The notes beneath the pieces are model-generated. The model was not told where the DNA came from, did no database searches, and was given only the letters and a program-made list of their open reading frames with translations. A stretch of 64,000 nt of DNA from Caulobacter sp. GTDB lineage: Bacteria > Pseudomonadota > Alphaproteobacteria > Caulobacterales > Caulobacteraceae. Positions 20,508-29,780 of the stretch are shown here, in pieces (the first letter of the stretch is position 1; every line of letters begins with the position of its first letter). The stretch is taken from NCBI GenBank assembly GCA_030683005.1, contig JAUXMY010000037.1, positions 163,501 to 227,500 of the forward strand, given 5' to 3'. The translations under genes and the position numbers were made by a program.

Positions 20508-21266
20508 CTAGTGCAGGCCGCCGCGGATGACGGTCGGCATTTCCTTCATGATGCCGAGGCGGCGGGCCACCTCGGTGTAACTCTCTATGACGTCCCCCAG
20601 GTCGCGGCGGAAGCGGTCCTTGTCCAGCTTCTCGTTGGTCGCGCTGTCCCACAGGCGGCAGCTGTCGGGGCTGATCTCGTCGGCCAGGATGATGCGGGCG
20701 AAGTCACCCTCCCAGACACGGCCGAACTCGACCTTGAAATCGACGAGGGTGATGCCGACCGCGCCGAACATCCCGGTCAGGAAGTCGTTGATGCGCAGGG
20801 TCATGGCCATGATGTCGTCGATCTCCTGGGTCGAGGCCCAGTTGAACGCGGTGATGTGCTCCTCGGTGACCAGCGGGTCGCCCAGCTTGTCGTCCTTGTA
20901 GCAGAACTCGATGATCGAGCGGGGAAGGGGCGTGCCTTCCTCGAGGCCGAGGCGGGTCGACAGGCTGCCGGCGGCGATGTTGCGGCAGATCACCTCCAGC
21001 GGGACGATTTCCACTTCCTTGATCAGCTGCTCGCGCAGGTTCAGGCGACGGATGAAGTGATTGTGCACCCCGATCGCGCCCAGCCGCAGCATCACGAACT
21101 CGCTGATGCGGTTGTTGATCACGCCCTTGCCCTCGAGAACGGCCTTCTTCTGGGCGTTGAAGGCGGTGGCGTCGTCCTTGAAGTACTGGATCAGCGTGCC
21201 GGGCTCTGGGCCCTCGTAGAGGATCTTGGCCTTGCCTTCGTAGATCTTCTTGCGGCGGGTCGTCAT
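20508..21266 (-). CDS. purC: Phosphoribosylaminoimidazole-succinocarboxamide synthase
   Basis: A 252-residue SAICAR synthase that joins aspartate to CAIR with ATP. The N-terminus [20 protein letters not shown] is the ATP-grasp-like nucleotide site, [12 protein letters not shown] is the family block, and [20 protein letters not shown] and DFKVEFGR complete the signature. I chose the ATG at 21266; upstream codons of the same frame lack conserved residues. It is the first gene of the purC-purS-purQ operon. The region to the divergent zeta-inhibitor gene spans 255 bases, in which I see no recognised operator. Confidence 0.96.
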   Translation of the reverse strand: MTTRRKKIYEGKAKILYEGPEPGTLIQYFKDDATAFNAQKKAVLEGKGVINNRISEFVMLRLGAIGVHNHFIRRLNLREQLIKEVEIVPLEVICRNIAAGSLSTRLGLEEGTPLPRSIIEFCYKDDKLGDPLVTEEHITAFNWASTQEIDDIMAMTLRINDFLTGMFGAVGITLVDFKVEFGRVWEGDFARIILADEISPDSCRLWDSATNEKLDKDRFRRDLGDVIESYTEVARRLGIMKEMPTVIRGGLH

Positions 21267-21521
21267 GGTCGTGGGTCTTCCCCATGGGGGTCGCTGCAGC
21301 CGGTCCGGGAACGAAAATCGCGCGCGGGCCAAGAAGCCTGCGCGCGCCTGAACGACTCGGAGCCGCTGTTGCTGAAAGTCCCGGCGAACCTACCTGAACA
21401 GGGGCGTTCGCGCAAACCGGCGCCGCAACCGGCGGCGGCGATGTTTGGATGCGACGCCACGCGCGATTGCGGTGCGGTCCGCAAGGGGATATCAGGGCGC
21501 CCGTCACCTACCGGAGTTTAC

Positions 21522-21839
21522 ATGAGCACGTTCGACGACCGCGAGAAGGGCTTTGAGAAGAAGTTCGCCCTCGACGCCGAGCAGGAATTCAAGGCTGCGG
21601 CGCGCCGCAACCGTTTGCTGGGTGAGTGGGCGGCGGGCCTGATGGGCCTAGAGTCCGCGGAAGAGTACGTCCGCGCCGTCGTGAAGTCCGACTTTGAACA
21701 GCCGGGCGACGACGATGTGCTGCGCAAGGTGTTCGAGGACCTGAAGGGCTCGGGCGTCGAGATGCGCGAGAGCGACGTGCGCATGAAGATGGACGAGCTG
21801 CTGGCCCAGGCCCGCGAGCAGATCAAGACCGGGTCCTAG
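21522..21839 (+). CDS. F1-ATPase inhibitor subunit zeta (DUF1476)
   Basis: A 105-residue DUF1476 protein. In alphaproteobacteria this family is the zeta subunit, which inhibits ATP hydrolysis by the F1 part of ATP synthase. The sequence is largely helical, with MSTFDDREKGFEKKFALDAE at the N-terminus (the inhibitory segment), LLGEWAAGLMGL in the middle, and a conserved REQI end. The length is standard. The start is preceded by CCGGAG. It stands between divergent purC and the convergent glycosylase gene. A short GC-rich palindrome (21854-21872) without a T-run follows. Confidence 0.85.
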   Translation: MSTFDDREKGFEKKFALDAEQEFKAAARRNRLLGEWAAGLMGLESAEEYVRAVVKSDFEQPGDDDVLRKVFEDLKGSGVEMRESDVRMKMDELLAQAREQIKTGS

Positions 21840-21877
21840 GCGTCTCCTCCGGTCGGGCCGCGGCGCGGCCCGCCGGT

Positions 21878-22420
21878 TCAGGCCCCGGGCGCCAGCGCCT
21901 CGCGCAGGACGCCCCATGCGTCGGCCTTCGCCCTGAACGGCAGCGTCAATGCCGGGCTGGACGACGGCAGACTGTACAGCGTCAGGCGGCGCTCGCCCCC
22001 CGACAGCAGCCTTCTCCCCGCCTTCGCCGCCCTGCCGCCGTTGAAGGCGACGGCGCGCAGGTCCGGCAGGGTCTCGACCAGCGCCGCAAGGTCGTTGTGG
22101 ACCGCATCGCGAATCGCCGTGTCCAGGCTGCCCGGCCGTGTGGCTTCGCCGACCACGTCCCACAGGCCGACGCGTTGGCGCAGCAGGACCGCCAACCGAT
22201 CTTCGTAATCCCGTGACGCCAGGTCCTCGCCGACGACCTCGCCCATAAGTCGCCAGAAGGCGTTCTGCGGATGGGCGTAGTAGCGGCCGGCCGCGAGCGA
22301 GGCCTCGCCCGGCAGGCTGCCCAGGACCAGCAGCCGGGTGTCGGCCGCGACGACCGGCGGGAAGCTGCGCTTACGCGTTGGCCTGTTCCCCGAACACCCG
22401 GGCGAAGATCGTGTCGACAT
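21878..22420 (-). CDS. DNA-deoxyinosine glycosylase (uracil-DNA-glycosylase superfamily)
   Basis: A 180-residue protein with the signature of the hypoxanthine-DNA glycosylase branch: LVLGSLPGEASLAAGRYYAH followed by PQNAFWRLMGEVV. The C-terminal SLPSSSPA block is the second active-site motif. It would remove hypoxanthine (deaminated adenine) from DNA, starting base-excision repair. The only usable ATG, 22420, lies inside purB, giving a 50-base overlap with that gene's 3' end. No alternative GTG or TTG start is seen in the frame before the conserved region, so the first 20 or so residues are probably a coupling artefact. Confidence 0.8.
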   Translation of the reverse strand: MSTRSSPGCSGNRPTRKRSFPPVVAADTRLLVLGSLPGEASLAAGRYYAHPQNAFWRLMGEVVGEDLASRDYEDRLAVLLRQRVGLWDVVGEATRPGSLDTAIRDAVHNDLAALVETLPDLRAVAFNGGRAAKAGRRLLSGGERRLTLYSLPSSSPALTLPFRAKADAWGVLREALAPGA

Positions 22421-23687
22421 GCTTGAAGTGGTAGCCGTTGTCGAACAGGTCCTCGAGCTCGGCCACGGTCATGTGGGCGCTGACGAACGGGTCGGCCTTC
22501 AGGAAGTCGATGAACTTCCCCTCGCCCCGCCACACCTTCATCGCGTTGGACTGCACGGCCGCGTAGGCCTCCTCGCGACTGACGTCCTTGTGGGTCAGGG
22601 CCAGCATCACCCGCTGGCTGTGGACCAGGCCGCCGAGGCGGTCGAGGTTGTTCAGCATGTTCTCCGGATAGATCACCAGCCGCTCGACCACGCCGGCCAG
22701 GCGGCGCAGCGCGAAGTCGAGGTGGATGGAGGCGTCCGGCGCGATGCCGCGCTCGACCGAGGAGTGGCTGATGTCGCGCTCGTGCCAGAGGGCGACATTC
22801 TCGAGCGCCGGCACCACCGCCGAGCGGACCAGTCGGGCCAAACCCGTCAGGTTCTCGGTCAGGATCGGGTTGCGCTTGTGCGGCATCGCCGAGCTGCCCT
22901 TCTGGCCCGGGTCGAAGGGCTCCTCGGCCTCCAGGACCTCGGTCCGCTGCAGGTGGCGGATCTCGACGGCGAGACGCTCGATCGAGGAGGCGACCACGGC
23001 CAGGGCGGCGAACCAGGCGGCGTGGCGGTCACGCGGGATGACCTGGGTCGAGACCGGCTCGACGGCCAGACCCATCTTCTTCGCGACGTGTTCCTCGACC
23101 CTCGGGTCGACGTTGGCGAAGGTGCCGACGGCGCCGGAGATGGCGCAGGTGGCGATCTCGAACCGGGCCATGGCCAGCCGCTCCTTGGCCCGCATGAACT
23201 CGGCGTAGTGGCCGGCCAGTTTGAGGCCGAAGGTGGTCGGCTCGGCATGGATGCCGTGGCTGCGGCCGGTGCAGGGCGTGAGCTTGTGCTCGAAGGCCCG
23301 GCGCTTGAGTGCGGCCAGCACCAGGTCGACGTCTTCCATCAGAAGATCGGTGACGCGGGCCATCTGCACCGAGAGGCAGGTGTCCAGCACGTCGCTGCTG
23401 GTCATGCCCTGGTGCAGGAAGCGGGCTTCTGCACCCACGATTTCGGAGACATGGGTCAGGAAGGCGATGACGTCGTGCTTGGTGGTGCGCTCGATCTCGT
23501 CGATGCGGTCGCTGTCCCAGACGGTGTCGCGGCCGCCGTCCCAGATGGCCTTGGCGGCCAGCTTCGGGATCACGCCCAGCTCCGCCATGGCGTCGGCGGC
23601 GTGGGCCTCGATCTCGAACCAGATCTTGTACTTGGTCTCGTTCGACCAGATGGCGACGGCTTCGGGGCGTGCGTAGCGAGGGATCAT
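22371..23687 (-). CDS. purB: Adenylosuccinate lyase
   Basis: A 438-residue member of the fumarase/aspartase superfamily. It makes AICAR from SAICAR and AMP from adenylosuccinate. The signature SSAMPHKRNPILTENLTG is intact, TSSDVLDTCLSVQM near residue 90 contributes active-site residues, and GRSHGIHAEPTTFG carries the catalytic histidine. I chose the ATG at 23687 (MIPRYARPE) because this is the family start; a longer frame is open to 23723. The downstream glycosylase gene overlaps by 50 bases. Confidence 0.97.
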   Translation of the reverse strand: MIPRYARPEAVAIWSNETKYKIWFEIEAHAADAMAELGVIPKLAAKAIWDGGRDTVWDSDRIDEIERTTKHDVIAFLTHVSEIVGAEARFLHQGMTSSDVLDTCLSVQMARVTDLLMEDVDLVLAALKRRAFEHKLTPCTGRSHGIHAEPTTFGLKLAGHYAEFMRAKERLAMARFEIATCAISGAVGTFANVDPRVEEHVAKKMGLAVEPVSTQVIPRDRHAAWFAALAVVASSIERLAVEIRHLQRTEVLEAEEPFDPGQKGSSAMPHKRNPILTENLTGLARLVRSAVVPALENVALWHERDISHSSVERGIAPDASIHLDFALRRLAGVVERLVIYPENMLNNLDRLGGLVHSQRVMLALTHKDVSREEAYAAVQSNAMKVWRGEGKFIDFLKADPFVSAHMTVAELEDLFDNGYHFKHVDTIFARVFGEQANA

Positions 23688-23734
23688 GCGCGGGCTAGTG
23701 ATACCCGCGCATGATCCTGTCAACCGTCAGAGGG

Positions 23735-25096
23735 TCAGCCGACCCAGTCCTTGCGGAGCGTCTTCCAGGCGAAGAGGAAGTGCGCCCCGGCCCAGAGGTA
23801 GCCGAACAGGCCGATGAAGATCGCCCAGCGCAGGCCGAACTCCTGGCCGACGGCGCAGTTGGCCTTGTTGGCCTCAAGGATGCCGCGGCCGCAGTCGGCG
23901 GTGGTCAGCGCGAACTGCTGCAGGCTGGTGTTGGCCAGGAAGTCGCTCAGGGCGCCGATAACGGGCGGGCCCAGGCCATAGCCCAGGATGTTGACGATGA
24001 AGAGCAGCACGGCGGTCGCCGTGGCCCGCATGCGCGGCGGCGCGACGCCCTGGATCGAGGCGTACATGCAGCCCAGGTAGAAGTAGTGGGTGATCGCCCC
24101 GACGACCAGGAACGGCACGCCGACCCACAGGCTCGGCGACATGTAGCCCACCAGGTAGAAGGGCGTGGCGACGAAGAAGCCGAGCGCCGGCAGCCAGGCC
24201 AACGCATTGGGGTGCCGCTTGACCACCTTGTCGGCCAGCCAGCCTGCGAAGAAGGTGCCGAAGGCCGCCGCCATGCCGAGAACGACGCCGGTCAGTTGCG
24301 ACGCCTGCAGGATGTTCAGGTCGTGGGTGCGGATCAGGAACGAGTTCAGGTACTGGCCGACGCCGTAGCCGACGAACGAGGCGACGGCCGAGCCCAGCGA
24401 CACGTGCCAGAAGGTGGCCTTCTTCGACAGGACGGCGAAGGCCTCGAGGAAGGTGGGTGTCTCGACCCCTTCGACCACGCCCGAACGGGGCGGTTCCTTG
24501 ACCGTCAGCTTGACGAGGATGGCCAGCAGCAGGCCCGGGAAGCCGAGGATCCAGAAGGCCTCGCGCCAGCCGAGGTAGTTGGCGATGTAGCCGCCGCCGA
24601 TGGCCGCCAGCATCGAGCCGACCGGCACGCCCAGGGCATAGATGGAGATCGCCGTGGCCCGCTTGTCGGCCGGGAAGTAGTCGCTGATCACCGACTGGGC
24701 CGGGGGGGTGCAGCCGGCCTCGCCGATGCTCACGCCCACGCGCGCCGCCAGCAGGGTGGCGAAGGAGTTGGCGAAGCCGCACAGGGCGGTCGCCAGACTC
24801 CACAGCCCCACGCAGATGGACAGGATCGTCATCCGGTTCTTCTTCTCGGCGAGACGCGCGATCGGAATGCCCAGAAGGGTGTAGAGCACCGCGAAGGCAG
24901 GCCCGCCGAGCAGGCCGAGCTGGAAGTCGGTCAGCCCGAACTCCAGCTTGATCGGTTCCTGGATGATGGACACCACCACCCGGTCGATGAAGTTGAAGGT
25001 GTAGACGATCAGCAGCGCGGCAAGGACGTAGGCGCGATACGGCTTGGTCCCGTACCCCGGATGGGGCGCGGCGGCGGGCGCCGTGGAATCGGTCAT
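23735..25096 (-). CDS. MFS transporter, Spinster-like (third of a tandem trio)
   Basis: A 453-residue major facilitator protein with 12 predicted membrane segments. The first segment FNFIDRVVVSIIQEPIKLEF and the loop motif GVSIGEAGCTPPAQSVISDY place it in the bacterial Spinster-like group. The neighbours at 25173 and 26559 are paralogues, but they resemble each other more than this one. Its substrate is unknown; family members export lipids or amphipathic molecules. The ATG at 25096 has GGGGGAAGGA just upstream. The three genes run the same way with gaps of 76 and 39 bases, probably an operon. Confidence 0.88.
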   Translation of the reverse strand: MTDSTAPAAAPHPGYGTKPYRAYVLAALLIVYTFNFIDRVVVSIIQEPIKLEFGLTDFQLGLLGGPAFAVLYTLLGIPIARLAEKKNRMTILSICVGLWSLATALCGFANSFATLLAARVGVSIGEAGCTPPAQSVISDYFPADKRATAISIYALGVPVGSMLAAIGGGYIANYLGWREAFWILGFPGLLLAILVKLTVKEPPRSGVVEGVETPTFLEAFAVLSKKATFWHVSLGSAVASFVGYGVGQYLNSFLIRTHDLNILQASQLTGVVLGMAAAFGTFFAGWLADKVVKRHPNALAWLPALGFFVATPFYLVGYMSPSLWVGVPFLVVGAITHYFYLGCMYASIQGVAPPRMRATATAVLLFIVNILGYGLGPPVIGALSDFLANTSLQQFALTTADCGRGILEANKANCAVGQEFGLRWAIFIGLFGYLWAGAHFLFAWKTLRKDWVG

Positions 25097-25172
25097 GAGT
25101 TGGTCCTTCCCCCGATGGTCGGGGCGCAAAGTAGGACGCCGCCGGCGCGGGGCGCCAGCGGCGAATGGCTCG

Positions 25173-26519
25173 CTAGCTGACGATTTCCTCGCGGATAGTC
25201 CTGCGGGCGAGCCAGAACAGCAGGGCCGCCACAAGGCCGACCACGCCGGAGAGGATCAGCGCCCAGCGCACCCCCTCGGCCTCGCCCATGCTGACCGCCA
25301 GGCTGTCGCTCAGCAGGCCCACGCATAGCGGGCCAAGGCCAAGGCCGACCAGATTGACCACGAACAGCAGCACAGCTGCCGCAGTGGCGCGTGTGCGGGG
25401 CTGGACCAGGCTCTGGACGGCGGCGAAGACCGGGCCGTACCAGAGCGAGTTGAGCAGGGTCGGAATGGCCAGCAGACCCAGGGCCAGCGCCGCGTTGCCG
25501 GTCATCATGGCGCCGATGAAGAAGGGGATGCCGGCCAGGGCCGCGACGGCCGGCACGGAGACATAGGCGCGGATGTCCTTGCGGGCCGCGCGGTCGGCGA
25601 TCTGCCCGCCGAGGAAGGTTCCGGCCGCCCCGAACACGCCGATGATCAGACCCAGCGCCGTCCCGACGAACCCGGCAGGGCCGAGGCCGCCGGACGCCGC
25701 CGCCAGTTCGGCCAGCTGCGGGCCGTGGTTCCGGAAGAAGAACGAGCCGTAGAAGGCCAGGTGGCCGTAGCCGACAAAGGCGATCAGCGAGCCGGCGAAG
25801 GCGATCAGCCAGAACGACCGCTTGGTCCCCAGTTCCTTCATGGCGTCCTTGAAGGTCGGCGAATCCTCGGCCGCCTTGGCCTGGGCGGCCGCAGCGAGGA
25901 GCTTGCGCGGCTCCTTCAGGGTCAGGGCGGCCACCGCCGCCAGCAGCAGGCCCGGCGCGCCGGCGACGAAGAAGGCCACCCGCCAGCCGTGCGCGTCGGC
26001 CACCAGGCCCCCCAGCGCCATGCCGACCAGGGATCCCAGCGGAATGCCCATGGAGTAGAAGGCCAGGGCCGAGGCGCGCTTTTCCTTGGGCGTGTAGTCG
26101 GTGATCAGCGAGTGGGACGGCGGGCTGCAGCCCGCTTCCCCGACTCCGACGCCGATCCGGGCCAGCAACAGGTGGAGGAAGTTCTGCGCCAGACCGCAGA
26201 CCACCGTGAACGCGCTCCACACCGCCAGGGCGACGGCGATGATCATCGGGCGGTTGCCCTTCTCGGCCAGCCGCGCGATCGGGATGCCCAGGAAGGTGTA
26301 GAACACCGCGAAGGCGAGGCCCGTGAGGGCGCCCAGCTGCCAGTCCTTCAGGCCCAGGTCCTGCTTGATCGGTTCGGCCAGGATGTTGACCACCTGCCGA
26401 TCGAGGAAGTTGAGGGTGTAGATCCCCAGCAGCAGCCACAGGGCGTAGGAGCGGTAGCCGGGGCTGGCCGGCTGGACTTCAGGCGTCGGTTCCGCGTCTT
26501 TCACGGTGGCGTCGGTCAT
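25173..26519 (-). CDS. MFS transporter, Spinster-like (second of a tandem trio)
   Basis: A 448-residue, 12-segment major facilitator. The segment LNFLDRQVVNILAEPIKQDL and the GVGVGEAGCSPPSHSLITDY motif are shared almost word for word with the 26559 gene, showing a recent duplication. The protein has a shorter second-half loop than its neighbours. Start at 26519 (MTDATVKDAEP) with a GGGAAGGA site upstream. Substrate unknown; the close pairing suggests related but perhaps differentiated substrates. Confidence 0.88.
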   Translation of the reverse strand: MTDATVKDAEPTPEVQPASPGYRSYALWLLLGIYTLNFLDRQVVNILAEPIKQDLGLKDWQLGALTGLAFAVFYTFLGIPIARLAEKGNRPMIIAVALAVWSAFTVVCGLAQNFLHLLLARIGVGVGEAGCSPPSHSLITDYTPKEKRASALAFYSMGIPLGSLVGMALGGLVADAHGWRVAFFVAGAPGLLLAAVAALTLKEPRKLLAAAAQAKAAEDSPTFKDAMKELGTKRSFWLIAFAGSLIAFVGYGHLAFYGSFFFRNHGPQLAELAAASGGLGPAGFVGTALGLIIGVFGAAGTFLGGQIADRAARKDIRAYVSVPAVAALAGIPFFIGAMMTGNAALALGLLAIPTLLNSLWYGPVFAAVQSLVQPRTRATAAAVLLFVVNLVGLGLGPLCVGLLSDSLAVSMGEAEGVRWALILSGVVGLVAALLFWLARRTIREEIVS

Positions 26520-26558
26520 CAGGCGTATCCTTCCCCCCTGGGCTGAAGCCGGGCTCGA

Positions 26559-28019
26559 TCAGCTGACCATTTCCTCGCGGATGGTCTTGCGGGCCATCCA
26601 GAAGAGGGCGAAGGCCAACACATTGAAGCCCATCGAGACAATCAGGGCCCAGCGCAGGCCTTCGGCCTGGGCCACGCCGCAGGCGGCCTTGTTGATGTCC
26701 AGCATGGCCTTGCCGCAGTCGGCTGCGGTCAGGGCGGACTGCTGCAGGATGCCGCCGGCCCAGAGGTCGCTGAGGATGCCGACGAACAGCGGGCCGAGGC
26801 CCAGCCCGACCAGGTTGATGATGAACAGCAGGACCGCCGCGCAGGTCGCCCGCATCTGCGGAGCCACGATGCTCTGGGCGGTGGCGTAGACCGGGCCGTA
26901 CCAGAGCGAGCCGATGATAGCCGGCAGGGCCAGCAGGATCAGCGCCACGGTGGCGCTGGGGACCGAGACCGCCGTGATGTAGATCGGGATGGTGATCAGC
27001 GAGGCGATGGCCGGAACGACCACATAAGCCCGCAGGTCCCTGGCCCCCAGCTTGTCGGCGATGACGCCGCCCAACCAGACGCCCAGCACCCCGGCCGTGC
27101 CGCTGACCACGCTGAGCGCCACGCCGACGGTGCCGATCGGGCCGATGGAGAAGCCGGTGATGCTGGTGATCCAGGCCGACAGGTCGGCGATCTGGCCCGC
27201 GTGGCTGCGGAAGAAGAAGCTGGCGGTGAACGGGGCGTGGCCGTAGCCGATGAAGGCCTTGATGGCGGCGGCGAAGGCGATCAGCCAGAAGGTCTTCTTG
27301 GAGAACAGGACCTTCATCGCCTCGCGAAGCGGGATGGTGGCGGTGGCCTTGGCGGCCATGATCGCGGTCAGCTTCTTGCGCGGCTCGGGCAGGGTGAAGA
27401 AGGTCAGAAAGGCGAAGAGGATGCCCGGCGCGCCGGCCACCATGAAGGCGATCCGCCAGCCGTAAGCGTCGGCGATCAGTCCGCCCATGGCCATGCCGAT
27501 CAGGCTGCCGAGCGGCGTGCCGATGGAATAGAAGGCGATGGCGGAAGCGCGCTTGTCCTTGGGCACGTAGTCCGTGATCAGCGAGTGGGCCGGCGGCGTG
27601 CAGCCGGCTTCGCCGATTCCGACCCCGATCCGCGCCAGAACCAGCTGCCAGAAGTTCTGGGCGAAGCCGCAGAGCACCGTGAAGCCGCTCCACAGAGCCA
27701 GGGCGGTGCCGATGATCATCGGGCGGTTGGAGGTCTCGGCCTTACGGGCGATCGGGATGCCCAGGACCGTGTAGAACAGCGCGAAGGCCAGGCCGGTCAT
27801 CATGCCCAGCTGCCAGTCGGCCAGGTGCAGGTCCTTCTTGATCGGCTCCGCCAGGATGTTGACGATCTGCCGGTCGAGGAAGTTCAGCGTGTAGATGATC
27901 ATCAGGGTCCACAGCGCGTAGCGCCGGAAGCCTGTGCTGAGGGGCTCGATACCGGGACCGTCGTCCGCGGATGCGGCCAGCTCGGACTGGGTCGGCGCCG
28001 GAGCTGCGGCGTCGGTCAT
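26559..28019 (-). CDS. MFS transporter, Spinster-like (first of a tandem trio)
   Basis: A 486-residue, 12-segment major facilitator, first in the trio. LNFLDRQIVNILAEPIKKDL and GVGIGEAGCTPPAHSLITDY mark the Spinster-like family. Two cysteines in a periplasmic loop (SALTAADCGKAMLDINKAAC) resemble a similar CGR-type loop in the third gene (TADCGRGILEANKANC), a feature the middle copy lacks. The start at 28019 (MTDAAAPAP) is chosen because GAGGAAAC precedes it; a longer frame is open to 28088. Substrate unknown. Confidence 0.88.
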   Translation of the reverse strand: MTDAAAPAPTQSELAASADDGPGIEPLSTGFRRYALWTLMIIYTLNFLDRQIVNILAEPIKKDLHLADWQLGMMTGLAFALFYTVLGIPIARKAETSNRPMIIGTALALWSGFTVLCGFAQNFWQLVLARIGVGIGEAGCTPPAHSLITDYVPKDKRASAIAFYSIGTPLGSLIGMAMGGLIADAYGWRIAFMVAGAPGILFAFLTFFTLPEPRKKLTAIMAAKATATIPLREAMKVLFSKKTFWLIAFAAAIKAFIGYGHAPFTASFFFRSHAGQIADLSAWITSITGFSIGPIGTVGVALSVVSGTAGVLGVWLGGVIADKLGARDLRAYVVVPAIASLITIPIYITAVSVPSATVALILLALPAIIGSLWYGPVYATAQSIVAPQMRATCAAVLLFIINLVGLGLGPLFVGILSDLWAGGILQQSALTAADCGKAMLDINKAACGVAQAEGLRWALIVSMGFNVLAFALFWMARKTIREEMVS

Positions 28020-28119
28020 GGGCGTTTCCTCAAACACTTGTTCTATTTGTTGGCCGCACCTTACGTGCAGGTTAGGGGGAGGCGTCAACAGGGCGTCACA
28101 TCATACCGGGGAGTAGCGG

Positions 28120-28740
28120 GTGGAAATCGTCGTCGGCACCAAGAAGTGGTCCACCTGGTCGCTGCGCCCGTGGCTGGCCCTGAAGCGCACCGGCGCGCCG
28201 TTCACCGAGACGCTGGTGCAGCTCCGCGAGGTCGAGACCTCGACCGCGGAAATCCTGAAACACTCGCCGTCCGGCCTGGTGCCGGTGCTGAAGGCGGACG
28301 GGCTGGTGATCTGGGATTCGCTGGCCATCTGCGAGTACCTGGCTGAGCGCTTCCCGCAGGCGAAGCTGTGGCCCGAAGACGGCGCCGAGCGCGCGCTCGC
28401 CCGGTCGGTGACGGCCGAGATGCACAGCGGCTTTGGCGACCTGCGCCGGGAGTGTCCGATGGACCTGGGCCTGGTGACGACGGCGCAGCTGTCGGCGGGG
28501 GTGCAGGCCAACGTCCGGCGGATCGTCAGCGTCTGGACCGAATGCCTCGCCCGGTCGGGCGGTCCGTTCCTGTTTGGTCACTGGACCATCGCGGACGCCT
28601 TCTACACGCCGGTGGCGACCCGGTTCCGCACCTACGGCGTCGACCTGTCCGCGTTTGGCGATTCGGACGGCAGGGCCGCAGGCTATCGCGACGCGCTGCT
28701 GTCGACGCCGGAGTTCCTCGAGTGGGAGGCGGCGGCCTGA
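28120..28740 (+). CDS. Glutathione S-transferase family protein
   Basis: A 206-residue GST. The thioredoxin-like N-terminal domain carries the WSTWSLRPW motif (catalytic serine likely S11 or so) and SGLVPVLKADGLVIWDSLAI, which binds glutathione; the C-terminal all-helical domain runs from about residue 90. It starts at GTG 28120 with GGGGAG at 28108-28113. The family conjugates glutathione to electrophiles or has isomerase/reductase activities. It is the closest gene to the divergent MFS trio, which may hint at a detoxification link. Confidence 0.85.
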   Translation: MEIVVGTKKWSTWSLRPWLALKRTGAPFTETLVQLREVETSTAEILKHSPSGLVPVLKADGLVIWDSLAICEYLAERFPQAKLWPEDGAERALARSVTAEMHSGFGDLRRECPMDLGLVTTAQLSAGVQANVRRIVSVWTECLARSGGPFLFGHWTIADAFYTPVATRFRTYGVDLSAFGDSDGRAAGYRDALLSTPEFLEWEAAA

Positions 28741-28844
28741 CGATCACATCCCGGCGCCGGCCAATTGACTGGTCTGTGATCCTGACCTCGTGATCCACAG
28801 TCGCCCGGGTGGCGTAGCCCCGACGGGGCCTGATGGAGACGAAC

Positions 28845-29780
28845 ATGCTGATCCGGCACGGTGGCGACCTGACCGAGAACGACGTCACCCCCAGGGACGT
28901 CTATCTGCGGCGCCGGGATTTCATGAGCGGCCTGATCGGCGGCGGCCTCGCCATGGCCGGCGGCGTGGCGGCGAACGCCCAGGCGGCGACCGGCCTTAAG
29001 GGCGTGGCCAGTCCCTATTCGACCACCGAGACTCCCACCGGTCGCGCCGACATCACCGGCTACAACAACTTCTACGAGTTCGGTCTCGACAAGGAGGACC
29101 CGGCCCGCAACGCCGGGTCGCTGACGACCTCGCCCTGGACGGTGAAGATCGACGGCCACTGCAACAAGCCGGGGACCTACGACATCGGGGATTTCCTTCG
29201 CGGAAACCCGCTGCAGCAGCGCATCTACCGCCTGCGGTGCGTCGAGGGCTGGTCTATGGTCATCCCCTGGCTGGGCGTGCCGCTCGCCGACCTTCTGAAG
29301 AAGTACGAGCCGACCAGCAAGGCGAGGTTCGTCGCCTTCGAAACCCTCCACCGTCCCTCCGAGATGCCCGGCCAGCGCCGCCCGGTGCTCGACTGGCCCT
29401 ACCGCGAGGGCCTGCGCCTCGACGAGGCGATGAATCCGCTGACCATCATGGCCGTCGGCCTCTATGGCGAGAGCCTGCCCAACCAGAACGGCGCCCCGAT
29501 GCGGCTGGTCGTGCCGTGGAAGTACGGCTTCAAGAGCATCAAGAGCGTGGTCCGCATCAGCTTTGTTGAGGCCCAGCCGCGCACCGCCTGGAACGACAGC
29601 GCGCCCCGGGAGTACGGCTTCTACTCCAACGTCAATCCGGCCGTCGACCACCCGCGCTGGTCCCAGGCCACGGAGCGGCGGATCGGCGAGTTCCGTCGGC
29701 GAGAGACCCTGATGTTCAACGGCTACGGCGAGCAGGTGGCCGGCATGTATCGCGGCCTGGATCTCAAGAAGAACTTCTGA
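28845..29780 (+). CDS. msrP: Protein-methionine-sulfoxide reductase catalytic subunit MsrP
   Basis: A 311-residue molybdopterin enzyme (YedY family) that reduces methionine sulfoxide in periplasmic proteins. The signal contains a Tat motif RRRDFMSGL at residues 22-30, and the Mo ligand is C132 in the [14 protein letters not shown] block. The ATG at 28845 matches the family start MLIRHGGDL and has GGAG nine bases before it; an ATG 12 bases upstream also fits but lacks such a site. It overlaps msrQ by one base, and the two genes form a standard operon. Confidence 0.95.
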   Translation: MLIRHGGDLTENDVTPRDVYLRRRDFMSGLIGGGLAMAGGVAANAQAATGLKGVASPYSTTETPTGRADITGYNNFYEFGLDKEDPARNAGSLTTSPWTVKIDGHCNKPGTYDIGDFLRGNPLQQRIYRLRCVEGWSMVIPWLGVPLADLLKKYEPTSKARFVAFETLHRPSEMPGQRRPVLDWPYREGLRLDEAMNPLTIMAVGLYGESLPNQNGAPMRLVVPWKYGFKSIKSVVRISFVEAQPRTAWNDSAPREYGFYSNVNPAVDHPRWSQATERRIGEFRRRETLMFNGYGEQVAGMYRGLDLKKNF

